From an uncultured bacterium (GTDB taxonomy: Bacteria > Bacteroidota > Bacteroidia > Bacteroidales > Bacteroidaceae), in assembly GCA_905215345.1 (NCBI GenBank), contig CAJMPR010000013.1:1-64000 (forward strand): DNA of 64,000 bases, given 5' to 3'. Both the position numbers and the translations under genes were made by a program. Positions 51,898 through 60,622 of the stretch are shown here, one piece after another. Below the pieces are notes generated by a model. That model was not told the DNA's origin. It worked only from the letters and a program-made list of their open reading frames with translations, and made no database searches. How positions within the stretch are numbered: the first letter of the stretch is position 1; the number at the start of each line of letters is the position of its first letter.

Positions 51898-54219
51898 TTA
51901 TTCGCTCTTGATACTGTTTACTGGGTTCTCATTGGCAATGTGCCATGCTTTGAACTCCACCACCAGCACAATGAACATCAGCAGCACGATGCCCAGTAAT
52001 ACGAACCAAACGAGAGAAAGCTGCGTACTGTCCGGGAACTGCTCCATCCAAATGCCGGAAACGTACCAAGCGGAAGCAATGCCTATCAGCACCGCACCGA
52101 CTGCCACCTTCAAGATATTAACGGACAGCATCCACAGGATAGAAGATGCCTCCGCTCCATTCACTTTGCGGACGGCAATCTCTTTAGAGCGCCGTTGCGT
52201 CTCGTCACTGACGTAGCCTATCAGTCCCATCAGAACAATAAGAAGGATACAAGTGGAAGTCACTATCACGATGTTACGGAAGCGCGATACACTTTCGTTC
52301 ATCTGCTCGCGGACGCTTTGATAGGTAGTGAATTCTATGGCCTTGTCGGGATAGACCTCCTTGACAAAAGCATTCAGTTTCTTCAGATTTTCCTCTGCCG
52401 GTTCTTTCAGGCGCACGTTGAAAGTACGTGTGCGGTCGCTCTGGATAAAAGCCGTACAGGTCTGTTGGCCGAAGAACCCCATGTTGCGCACGTCGTCCAC
52501 CACACCCACAATCGTAGGCTGTTCCGGCAGGTGTGCCCATGACGGTTCCACTGGTAGCTTACGTCCTATCACATCATGTTGCCACTTCATTGTCTCCACC
52601 GTTGTTTTACCTACCACAGCCTCACCGGCATGTTGCGTCCAAGAACCTTCCAGTAGTTCCATTCCTGTCACTTTGGAGAAATCCTTGTCCACGAACATGA
52701 AGTGAAGTGGACAGATGAAGTTGCCCTGCACATCGGTCAGGCGACTCGTATTATAGTGCTGCAACAAGCTATGGCTGCTGCACGTTATTGCCTCTATGTA
52801 AGGTTGCCTCCTGATAGCATCAGCTATTTTCTCACTGTTCTCTGACGCTCCGTTTATCGTACCCACCGCAAGCCGTTCGGAACGGAAACCCACATTCCGG
52901 TTCATTACCTCCCGATATTGCCATGCCGTGGTGAGTAGCATCCCCAAAATGAAAGCCACCCCCGCAAACTGTAAAAAGAGCAGACCACGCTTCCATGAAC
53001 GTTTGCCCTCGGTGTAGCGACGGAACACTTGCGTTACTGGGATGCGGGCATACATACGTCCGGGCAGTACGCCCCCCACTACGAAGAGCAGCAGCATCGT
53101 GAGCAATGGTACGTAGAGATTCTGTCCTGTAAACAAGTCCGATAAGCGCGAGCCCAGCATATCCTCTATTTGTTCGCTGAATAGATACATCAGCAACAAG
53201 CATAGTACGCTGGAAGTGAGTATCAGCAATCCCGTTTCCCATAAGAACATGCCCAGAATATGTCCTTCACCGGCACCGCTACACTTATGTACTCCCACCG
53301 CTTTGGCACGACGACTAAGGGAGGCAATGGCTGCCAGCACATAGTTCATCACAGATACAAAGAAAATAGAGAAACCCAGCACGCCCATGATGACCAGCTT
53401 GCGCCGCGTGTCGGGCATACTCCGGTAAACCTCATGCAACGGAGTCACACTATATTCGGTCACTACCGACTCACCCAAATGAGGATCGGTATACTTTTCC
53501 ACGGCCTGCTGTATCCGTTGGTTCATTATAGCACCGTCCACCGTCCGTTTCAGACGAAAGAGAATACTATATATATTATTCGTCCCCCACGTACCCAATC
53601 CATAAGCCCAGTCCATCACCGCAATGGAGAGCAGGATATCGTGGTGCAAGATTGTATTTCGCGGTACATCCTGATAGATGCCCCGAATGGTGACATTGAA
53701 CATCTTCTCGACAGAAAGCTCCTTGCCGATGGGATCTTCGTCACCAAAGACCTGCCGCGCCATACTTTGTGAAATAAAGGCGTTCTGCATCACAGCCAGG
53801 TCATGCGGGTTACCTTTCAACACCTGCACACCGGTGGTGCGGAAGTAGAGCGTATCGACACACAGCACACTCATTGCTCCTAACTTCTCACCCTCCTTGT
53901 AGAATTCGGGTTGCCAGAAATCGGAAGTCAAAGAGGCACATTCCACCTGTTCGGGCAAGGCCTCCCACAAGTCGGCTGCTGCAGGGCGGTAAGTACCATA
54001 GTTGTATTCCTTGTCAGGAATTCCTTGCTTGACATCACGCATTCGGAGCATTACTAACCGTTCCGGATTCTTATAGAAGTTCTCGTAACTCAGTTCGTAA
54101 GCTATCTGCGAGAAGAGCAGAATACCTACCAGCAGCCCCAATGTAAGGGAAACCAGCTTGACAAGATTTCCACTGCGCCCGCGCAGCAAGGTCTGAATAA
54201 TATAATGTAAATGCCTCAT
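51898..54219 (-). CDS. ABC permease, FtsX/MacB-like (second copy)
   Basis: 773 residues. A membrane helix near the start (about 20-40) and an N-terminal MacB-like periplasmic domain come first. Two FtsX-type helical units follow (about 280-380 and 660-760, with KEIAVRKVNGAEASSIL). It ends VNSIKSE, the same seven residues as its paralogue at 55063-57375, and shares many blocks with it (VGVHKCSGA, VLPGRMYARIPVTQVFRRYTEGK). It probably forms an exporter or mechanotransmission complex with the ATPase encoded upstream. It is the last gene of the sigma-54-linked operon. Confidence 0.93.
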   Translation of the reverse strand: MRHLHYIIQTLLRGRSGNLVKLVSLTLGLLVGILLFSQIAYELSYENFYKNPERLVMLRMRDVKQGIPDKEYNYGTYRPAAADLWEALPEQVECASLTSDFWQPEFYKEGEKLGAMSVLCVDTLYFRTTGVQVLKGNPHDLAVMQNAFISQSMARQVFGDEDPIGKELSVEKMFNVTIRGIYQDVPRNTILHHDILLSIAVMDWAYGLGTWGTNNIYSILFRLKRTVDGAIMNQRIQQAVEKYTDPHLGESVVTEYSVTPLHEVYRSMPDTRRKLVIMGVLGFSIFFVSVMNYVLAAIASLSRRAKAVGVHKCSGAGEGHILGMFLWETGLLILTSSVLCLLLMYLFSEQIEDMLGSRLSDLFTGQNLYVPLLTMLLLFVVGGVLPGRMYARIPVTQVFRRYTEGKRSWKRGLLFLQFAGVAFILGMLLTTAWQYREVMNRNVGFRSERLAVGTINGASENSEKIADAIRRQPYIEAITCSSHSLLQHYNTSRLTDVQGNFICPLHFMFVDKDFSKVTGMELLEGSWTQHAGEAVVGKTTVETMKWQHDVIGRKLPVEPSWAHLPEQPTIVGVVDDVRNMGFFGQQTCTAFIQSDRTRTFNVRLKEPAEENLKKLNAFVKEVYPDKAIEFTTYQSVREQMNESVSRFRNIVIVTSTCILLIVLMGLIGYVSDETQRRSKEIAVRKVNGAEASSILWMLSVNILKVAVGAVLIGIASAWYVSGIWMEQFPDSTQLSLVWFVLLGIVLLMFIVLVVEFKAWHIANENPVNSIKSE

Positions 54220-54240
54220 AAGTATGTCTTTACAATTACT

Positions 54241-54936
54241 TTATAGTATGAGAGTATCTTGTGCGGTAGCCACACTTGCTACCACACTACCGTCAAACAG
54301 ATGTACCGTGCGGTGTGCAAACGAAGCATCATGCTGGCTGTGTGTCACCATGATAATGGTAGTTCCTTCTTTATTCAGCTCCGTCAACAGATTCATTACT
54401 TCAGTACCATTCTTGGAGTCGAGGTTACCGGTAGGTTCATCGGCAAGTATCAACTTAGGATTAGTCACTACTGCACGGGCAATGGCAACACGCTGCTGTT
54501 GACCACCGGAAAGCTGTTGCGGGAAGTGCTTGGCACGGTGGCTAATATTCATACGCTTGAGAATATCTTCTACCATTCGCTTGCGTTCCGAAGCTTTCAC
54601 ACCGAGGTAAGTCAACGGCAGCTCCACGTTCTCATACACATTCAATTCGTCTATCAGGTTGAAGCTTTGGAAAACAAATCCTAACTTGCCTTTACGCACA
54701 CGGGTACGCTCTTTCTCTTTCAGACCGCCCACTTCCTGTCCTATCAGTTTATAACTGCCTTCAGTGGGATTATCAAGCAAACCGAGTATATTTAATAAAG
54801 TGGACTTACCGCAACCGGACGGTCCCATAATAGCTACAAACTCTCCCTCTTTCACTTCGAGGTTCACGTGATTCAGTGCTACCGTTTCTACTTCCGATGT
54901 ACGAAATACTTTGCTGATGTCATTAATTTCAATCAT
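54241..54936 (-). CDS. ABC ATPase, LolD/MacB-type
   Basis: 231 residues. Walker A GPSGCGKST, signature LSGGQQQRVAIARA, Walker B LILADEPTGNLD, H-loop MVTHSQHD. It is the usual partner of FtsX-like permeases. It lies between the two permease genes in one orientation, 22 bp before the second. A hairpin (55004-55054) separates it from the first permease gene. Confidence 0.95.
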   Translation of the reverse strand: MIEINDISKVFRTSEVETVALNHVNLEVKEGEFVAIMGPSGCGKSTLLNILGLLDNPTEGSYKLIGQEVGGLKEKERTRVRKGKLGFVFQSFNLIDELNVYENVELPLTYLGVKASERKRMVEDILKRMNISHRAKHFPQQLSGGQQQRVAIARAVVTNPKLILADEPTGNLDSKNGTEVMNLLTELNKEGTTIIMVTHSQHDASFAHRTVHLFDGSVVASVATAQDTLIL

Positions 54937-55003
54937 GATGTTTATTCTTTATTTTGTTATTTATTTTATTACTAAAAAACAGATTGTTTGTGATTTCAAA
55001 ACG

Positions 55004-55054
55004 CATCATCTGTTTGCCCTCAACACATTATCCGTTTTGGGCGAACAGATGATG
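55004..55054 (-). terminator. Hairpin between first permease and ATPase genes
   Basis: A 16-bp stem with one mismatch (CATCATCTGTTTGCCC at 55004-55019 with its partner at 55039-55054) and a 19-nt loop. On the minus strand it is followed by GCGTTTTG. It may be a partial terminator that lowers expression of the two downstream genes. No promoter box is seen between it and the ATPase gene. Confidence 0.55.
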
Positions 55055-55062
55055 TATTTCAC

Positions 55063-57375
55063 CTACTCGCTTTTAATGCTATTCACGGGGTTGTCATTGG
55101 CTATCTTCCAAGACTTCCAGAGTACACAGCCTACGATCACCATCAGGTTGGCTATTACCACCAATACATATACCACCCAACTGAGAGGAATTTGCTCAGC
55201 AAACTGCTCCATCCAAATACCGTTGACATACCATGACGCTATAGTTCCAATAATAACTGCCGGAACCGCTACAACAAGTACATCTCTTGATAACAATTCC
55301 AATACAGAAGATGCTTCTGCTCCGTTTACCTTGCGGATAGCAATCTCTTTCGAGCGGCGACGCACTTCATCGGTAGTATATCCTATCAATCCCATCAGCA
55401 TAACAAAGAACATCGTCACTGCCGCCATTAACGTGGCGTTACGGAATACGCGAACGGGATTATACTCATTGGCAACTTTCTGTTCATAACTCATGAAGTC
55501 AATAGTCTGGTTATGAAAAGCCTCTGCTACATCCCGGTTCAACTTACGCAGATTGTCGGCAAAAGGCTCTTTCAGGCGGATGTGTATCGTACCGGTAAAA
55601 TATTTATTGCCTCTTGCAATAAAAGGCATCATCTCTTGAGTAAAATCTTCTATCTGAAAATCTTTCAATAATCCCGTCACCCTGTATGACTTTCCATCTA
55701 TACCTACCATGCGCCCAACAACATTATCGTCCCAGCGCATCATCTTTGCAAAAGTTTCGTTTACTACCACTTCATCCTTCTCACGTGCCATACGTCCCGC
55801 TTTGAAAACAAACCCCATCAATTCCGGATAATCTTCGCGCATGTAGTAGCTGGCACGTGAAGAGAATAAACTTTGTCCGGCTTCGTTCTGAATCATAGAG
55901 CCACTATATCCGGTTATAGGGGTATTATTGGCACTGGACACCGCTTCCACATAAGGCAGTCCTTTAAAAAAATGATAGGCGGCATCACTCTCCGTATCCG
56001 TCTCCCAAAAAGCATTTCCTAATGCAATACGTTTAGGATTATATCCCATATCTTTGTTCAGCACATAATTATATTGCGCCATCACCACACACATCAATCC
56101 ACAAATGAAAGCAACACCTGCGAACTGGATAAAAAGCAATGGACGCTTCCAACCCTTCTTTCCTTCGGTATAACGCCGAAACACTTGGGATACAGGAATA
56201 CGGGCAAACACTCGTCCAGGTAATACACCACCCAGAACAAAAAGCATAGCAACCACCGAAAATGGTACCCAAATACGTTCCGGAGCCAGCAATAAAGAAA
56301 GTTTTGCTGCTGCCGTATCCTCAAAGAACTCGCGAAAATTCAACAGTATCAACGCCATCAATAATAATGCTGCTACGATAACAAGCCCAGTCTCCAAAAG
56401 GAACATCCCGAAAATCTTGCCACTACTGGCACCGTTACATTTATGTACGCCTACTGCTTTAGCACGATAAGTTAAAGAAGAAATAGAAATCAGTACATAG
56501 TTCAATGCTGCAATGAAAAGAATAGCAAAACTGAGAATACTCATGATAACACGCATCCGTTTCACGTCGGGATAGTTACGAAACGTATCACGAATAGGTT
56601 GCACAAAAGCCGTATAACCATATTCTTTCTTATCTTCCGCAGAGCGATATTTTTCTATCATGGCATCTATACGCGCATTTACTATACTCTTGTCCACACC
56701 GGGGCGAAAACGAATATACTCCGGAAAACTATCTCCTCCTTTCCATGAGTAACGCCCCATTCCCCGATTCAGGACGGTAGGCATGGAAACCACAGCCTCC
56801 GGATTCACGGTCGCATTCTCCGGCAATGTGGCATACGTACCTTTCACGGTAAAATCATACTGATGGTCGTAACTGATAACTTTTCCTATCGGATTTTCGT
56901 TATCAAACATTTTTCGTGCCAATCGTTCACTCAAATAAATAACATCGGGTTGCTGAAGGTCTTGTACCGGATTACCACTCAGCACCTCAATTCCCATAGT
57001 TTGAAAGAAAAGTGAATCCGCTACAATTTTCTTTTCATCAAAACGCACACTACCATTGTATAGTGGAGAATACACCCAGTTACAAGTACTGGTAGCAGCT
57101 TCTACCTGTTCGGGAAAATTCTCTAATATGGCTCCAGCCACCGGTCCGCAGTTAAATTCCTGTGGCTTGAATGTCTCACCCTTAACGGTAAAGACAGAGA
57201 AAATCTGATAAAGATTATCGTAATCTTTATAACACTTATCATAACTTTGTTCATAGGCAACACGGGAAAGCAGCAGGATACTCATCGTTAAACTCAATCC
57301 CAAAGAGATTACTTTGATAATATTGGAACCACGTCCCCGTAGTAAAGTCTGAATTACATAATAGATTTGTTTCAT
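55063..57375 (-). CDS. ABC permease, FtsX/MacB-like (first copy)
   Basis: 770 residues, same architecture as the permease at 51898-54219: helix near 20-40, MacB-like periplasmic domain, central helices (about 285-420, SLTYRAKAVGVHKCNGASSGKIF) and C-terminal helices (about 655-760, KEIAIRKVNGAEASSVL). It also ends VNSIKSE. It is the first gene of the operon, with a sigma-54 promoter (57416-57432) about 40 bp before its ATG. The substrate is unknown. Exporters of this kind in Bacteroidota are usually tied to envelope stress or antimicrobial compounds. Confidence 0.93.
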   Translation of the reverse strand: MKQIYYVIQTLLRGRGSNIIKVISLGLSLTMSILLLSRVAYEQSYDKCYKDYDNLYQIFSVFTVKGETFKPQEFNCGPVAGAILENFPEQVEAATSTCNWVYSPLYNGSVRFDEKKIVADSLFFQTMGIEVLSGNPVQDLQQPDVIYLSERLARKMFDNENPIGKVISYDHQYDFTVKGTYATLPENATVNPEAVVSMPTVLNRGMGRYSWKGGDSFPEYIRFRPGVDKSIVNARIDAMIEKYRSAEDKKEYGYTAFVQPIRDTFRNYPDVKRMRVIMSILSFAILFIAALNYVLISISSLTYRAKAVGVHKCNGASSGKIFGMFLLETGLVIVAALLLMALILLNFREFFEDTAAAKLSLLLAPERIWVPFSVVAMLFVLGGVLPGRVFARIPVSQVFRRYTEGKKGWKRPLLFIQFAGVAFICGLMCVVMAQYNYVLNKDMGYNPKRIALGNAFWETDTESDAAYHFFKGLPYVEAVSSANNTPITGYSGSMIQNEAGQSLFSSRASYYMREDYPELMGFVFKAGRMAREKDEVVVNETFAKMMRWDDNVVGRMVGIDGKSYRVTGLLKDFQIEDFTQEMMPFIARGNKYFTGTIHIRLKEPFADNLRKLNRDVAEAFHNQTIDFMSYEQKVANEYNPVRVFRNATLMAAVTMFFVMLMGLIGYTTDEVRRRSKEIAIRKVNGAEASSVLELLSRDVLVVAVPAVIIGTIASWYVNGIWMEQFAEQIPLSWVVYVLVVIANLMVIVGCVLWKSWKIANDNPVNSIKSE

Positions 57376-57415
57376 ACTTTATATAGTTTGTTTTATTGTT
57401 TTCTTACTTGAATAA

Positions 57416-57432
57416 TGCAGAAAGCATGCCAA
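57416..57432 (-). promoter_or_regulatory. Sigma-54 promoter of the FtsX-like exporter operon
   Basis: On the minus strand TTGGCATGCTTTCTGCA has GG at -24 and GC at -12 exactly ten bases apart, fitting TTGGCACG-N4-TTGCA with two changes. No TAnnTTTG box stands at a useful distance. The predicted start is near 57405, 30 nt before the ATG. Confidence 0.8.
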
Positions 57433-57486
57433 AAAAGTTATTACTCTGATTTACAATATTTAATTAATTAGCTGCCCCCATTCAAC

Positions 57487-57524
57487 TGTCTAAATTTTAG
57501 ACACTGCTGTCTAAGAATTGGACA
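57487..57524. promoter_or_regulatory. Two 17-bp palindromes, likely enhancer-binding sites
   Basis: TGTCTAAATTTTAGACA (57487-57503) is a perfect palindrome. TGTCTAAGAATTGGACA (57508-57524) is the same with one arm mismatch. Their centres are 21 bp apart, two helical turns, and lie about 90 and 111 bp upstream of the predicted sigma-54 start. This is the classic layout for an NtrC-type activator dimer pair. The remaining part of the 57376-57675 gap shows only the downstream promoter at 57634. Confidence 0.8.
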
Positions 57525-57633
57525 ATAGTTGCACTTTCTTTCGTCTTGATATGAAAGAAAAAGTACACACAATTTCTCATATATCGAACACAAAATAAGA
57601 AAATAAGGAAACTTTTTATAAAAAGGAAAACTC

Positions 57634-57641
57634 TAACTTTG
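57634..57641 (+). promoter_or_regulatory. -7 promoter box for the metallophosphoesterase gene
   Basis: TAACTTTG, 35 bp before ATG 57676, divergent from the sigma-54 promoter. Confidence 0.55.
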
Positions 57642-57675
57642 TCCCCAGTTTTCAACTGACTGAAAATACAAATAT

Positions 57676-58485
57676 ATGATAAAGCTAAACAAACCATTAA
57701 TACTCTCGCTCTACTGTCTGCTTATGGGCAGTTGCGATATGATAGATTATCATCCGTATGACGTGCGTATCAGCGGCGAGACTGAAGTAAACGCCCATAA
57801 CATTGCAGAAATAGAGAAAAACTGCAAAGACAAAGCAACGATTAAATTCGTTACGATGGGTGACTCACAGCGCTGGTATGATGAAACGGTAGATTGCGTT
57901 AATGATATCAACAAACGGAATGATATTGACTTTGTTATTCACGGCGGAGATATGAGCGACTTTGGAGTTACGGACGAATTCTTATGGCAGCGGGATATCA
58001 TGAATAAACTTCGTGTACCCTATGTAACGCTTATTGGTAATCACGATTGTCTGGGTACAGGTGAAGATACTTATCGTGCCGTATTCGGCAATCCAAATTT
58101 CTCTTTCATTGCCGGACGGATAAAATTTGTTTGCCTGAATACCAATGCCCTGGAATTCGATTACTCCCGCCCTATACCGGATTTCACTTTCATTGAAAAA
58201 GAGATTACCGACCGGCAAGATGAGTTTGACAAAACAGTAGTATCCATGCACGTACGCCCCTACGCCGACCAATTCAACAATAATGTGGCACGCGTATTCC
58301 ATCGTTATGTAACCGAGTTTCCCGGAATACAATTTTGCACCGCAGCCCACGAGCATCATTTATTTGAAGAAAATCTTTTTGATGACGGCATTATCTATTA
58401 TATGAGTGATTGCATGAAAAATCGCAATTACTATGTATTCAAAATAACACCTGACGGATATGAGCGCGAAGTGGTTTATTTCTAA
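57676..58485 (+). CDS. Metallophosphoesterase lipoprotein
   Basis: 269 residues. Lipobox LMGSC puts the lipid Cys at 20, with no acidic surface tag. Calcineurin-like motifs: GDSQ (near 63, where GDxH is usual), GGDMSD, GNHD, a His in VSMHVRP, and AHEHHL. The His-to-Gln change in the first motif affects a metal-site residue. It probably hydrolyses a phosphodiester or phosphomonoester in the periplasm. It overlaps the next gene by 26 bp, so the two are coupled. It stands between the exporter operon and its likely regulator. Confidence 0.88.
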   Translation: MIKLNKPLILSLYCLLMGSCDMIDYHPYDVRISGETEVNAHNIAEIEKNCKDKATIKFVTMGDSQRWYDETVDCVNDINKRNDIDFVIHGGDMSDFGVTDEFLWQRDIMNKLRVPYVTLIGNHDCLGTGEDTYRAVFGNPNFSFIAGRIKFVCLNTNALEFDYSRPIPDFTFIEKEITDRQDEFDKTVVSMHVRPYADQFNNNVARVFHRYVTEFPGIQFCTAAHEHHLFEENLFDDGIIYYMSDCMKNRNYYVFKITPDGYEREVVYF

Positions 58486-59203
58486 TCGACTGATATTTAT
58501 CGTCATCTGTACAACGTTACAATTAGGATGCAGTGCAGCATTCGCACAAGAAAGAGATACGGTAATCGTTGTAAAATATGATACGGTCTATCTGCATCAT
58601 AAACCAGATACCATTGGCATAAGCCATGCACAGCCGAATCGTTATGACATCCGCATACGCCGCTATCGTAAACGGTGGGAAGCATTGATCCCCACCCATA
58701 CAAAAATACAGTTTGCCGGTAATATGGGGTTGATTTCATTCGGTACCGGATGGGATTACGGAAAACAGAATCAATGGGAAACCGATGTTTTCTTTGGTGT
58801 CTTACCTAAATACCAGTCCGACCATACCAAGCTTACATTTACCTTAAAGCAGAACTATATCCCGTGGAGCTTTCAAATCAAAGAAAGCCGTTTCTCGGCA
58901 GAGCCCCTGACTTGCGGTATGTATTTCAATACCGTCTTTGGTAATGAATTTTGGGTGAATGAACCCGAGCGTTATCCCAAAGGATATTATGGCTTCTCAT
59001 CCAAAGTACGTATCCATGTCTTTCTGGGTCAACGCTTCACATACGACATTGATCCACGTCGTCGGTTTACGGCAAAAGCAATTACTCTGTTTTATGAAGT
59101 AAGTACTTGTGACCTTTATGTAGTAAGTGCTTTTACCAATAAATACTTGAAGCCGAAGGATTATCTAAGCCTATCGTTCGGAGTGAAACTACAATTGTTA
59201 TAA
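58460..59203 (+). CDS. Envelope protein of unknown function
   Basis: 247 residues. A signal peptide (about 1-29, AAFAQ) is followed by a repetitive strand-like start (RDTVIVVKYDTVYLHHKPDTI) and a basic patch (RIRRYRKRW). The rest has alternating strands (TKIQFAGNMGLISFGTGWDY, LSLSFGVKLQLL at the end), suggesting an outer-membrane barrel or envelope-associated beta protein. It is not recognised as a named family. Its start lies inside the metallophosphoesterase gene, so the two are probably made together and may work on one substrate. Confidence 0.8.
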   Translation: MSAKWFISNRLIFIVICTTLQLGCSAAFAQERDTVIVVKYDTVYLHHKPDTIGISHAQPNRYDIRIRRYRKRWEALIPTHTKIQFAGNMGLISFGTGWDYGKQNQWETDVFFGVLPKYQSDHTKLTFTLKQNYIPWSFQIKESRFSAEPLTCGMYFNTVFGNEFWVNEPERYPKGYYGFSSKVRIHVFLGQRFTYDIDPRRRFTAKAITLFYEVSTCDLYVVSAFTNKYLKPKDYLSLSFGVKLQLL

Positions 59204-59233
59204 ATCCTATGCCATAATTTATCGGAAATACTG

Positions 59234-59241
59234 TATATTTG
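59234..59241 (+). promoter_or_regulatory. -7 promoter box for the response regulator / kinase genes
   Basis: TATATTTG, 23 bp before ATG 59265. Confidence 0.55.
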
Positions 59242-59264
59242 TCCATGTAATCAAGGACTCTGAA

Positions 59265-60611
59265 ATGAAAAAATCCGGAAACATTCTTATTGTCGATGAC
59301 AATCGAGGTGTGCTTACCGCTTTGCAACTCCTGCTAAAGCCATACTTTGATAAAATAATTACCCTATCCTCACCTATCACTCTTCCAAGTGTATTGCGTG
59401 AAGAAACCTGGCAGGTTGTACTCCTCGACATGAATTTTACTTCCGGTATTAATACCGGTAACGAAGGACTTTATTGGCTGCACGAAATAAAGAAACAATG
59501 TCCTGCCCTGCCCGTTATTCTTTTCACCGCATACGCTGACATCGACCTTGCCGTACGGGGAATCAAGGAGGGAGCCACAGACTTTATTGTCAAGCCCTGG
59601 GATAACCAAAAACTGGTAGAAGCTCTGTTGAACGCAACACAAAATGCCGGTACTTCTTTCAAGAAAGAAGCAAATCACAATAAAAAAATTGAGGCTACAT
59701 CAGCCATGTATTGGGGTGAAAGCGCCATTATGCAGCAACTCCGTATGCTGGTGGAAAAGGTCGCTATCACTGATGCCAATATTCTCATTACCGGTGAAAA
59801 CGGTACGGGTAAAGAGATGCTTGCCCGTGAAATACATTATTTATCTACCCGCCACAAACAAGAGATGATAAGCGTAGATATGGGTGCCATTACGGAAAGC
59901 CTCTTTGAAAGTGAGCTTTTCGGACACATGAAAGGTTCCTTTACCGATGCCTATGCCGATCGTGCGGGTAAATTCGAAGCAGCCGATCATAGCACCCTCT
60001 TTCTCGATGAAATAGGAAATCTACCCTATCACCTGCAAGCCAAACTATTGACTGCTATTCAACGTCGCAGTATAGTTCGGGTAGGCAGCAATGTTCCTAT
60101 TCCGGTAGACATCCGTTTGATCTGCGCAACTAACCGTAATTTATCTAAAATGGTGACAAAGGGAGAATTCCGTGAAGACTTACTTTACCGTATCAATACC
60201 ATTCACCTGGAAATACCACCATTAAGGGAGCGGCCGGAAGATATTATTCCTTTGGCAGAACTTTTCATTTCTCGTTTCTGCAAACAATATGATAAAGTTC
60301 TTCTCTATTTGGATGATTCCGCACGTGAGAAATTAAGACTACATCCCTGGTTCGGGAATATTCGTGAATTGGAACATGCTATTGAAAAAGCAGTCATCAT
60401 CTGCGATGAAGCTTCCCTTTCTGCGGGATTATTTCAATTACCCCGTCAAAATGCGGCACTTGAAACCACTGCATCCACTCTTGAAGAAATGGAAGTGCAA
60501 ATGATATGCAAGACATTGGACAAGTGCAACGGAAACCTTTCAGCAGTTGCCGCGCAGTTGGGAATTACCCGGCAAACACTATACAATAAGATGAAAAAGT
60601 TCGGACTCTAA
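59265..60611 (+). CDS. NtrC-family sigma-54-dependent response regulator
   Basis: 448 residues. Receiver (1-120) with the acidic pair DDN (near 12), phospho-acceptor D55 in LLDMNF, and the Lys in IVKPW. AAA+ domain (about 145-375): Walker A GENGTGKE, sigma-54 contact loop GSFTDA (a GAFTGA variant), Walker B LFLDEIGNLP. Fis-type HTH (about 405-448, NLSAVAAQLGITRQTLYNKM). Phosphorylated by the kinase encoded 11 bp downstream, it would open sigma-54 promoters. The exporter operon promoter at 57416-57432 with its palindromes is the obvious target. Confidence 0.96.
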   Translation: MKKSGNILIVDDNRGVLTALQLLLKPYFDKIITLSSPITLPSVLREETWQVVLLDMNFTSGINTGNEGLYWLHEIKKQCPALPVILFTAYADIDLAVRGIKEGATDFIVKPWDNQKLVEALLNATQNAGTSFKKEANHNKKIEATSAMYWGESAIMQQLRMLVEKVAITDANILITGENGTGKEMLAREIHYLSTRHKQEMISVDMGAITESLFESELFGHMKGSFTDAYADRAGKFEAADHSTLFLDEIGNLPYHLQAKLLTAIQRRSIVRVGSNVPIPVDIRLICATNRNLSKMVTKGEFREDLLYRINTIHLEIPPLRERPEDIIPLAELFISRFCKQYDKVLLYLDDSAREKLRLHPWFGNIRELEHAIEKAVIICDEASLSAGLFQLPRQNAALETTASTLEEMEVQMICKTLDKCNGNLSAVAAQLGITRQTLYNKMKKFGL

Positions 60612-60622
60612 ATTAAGACAAA

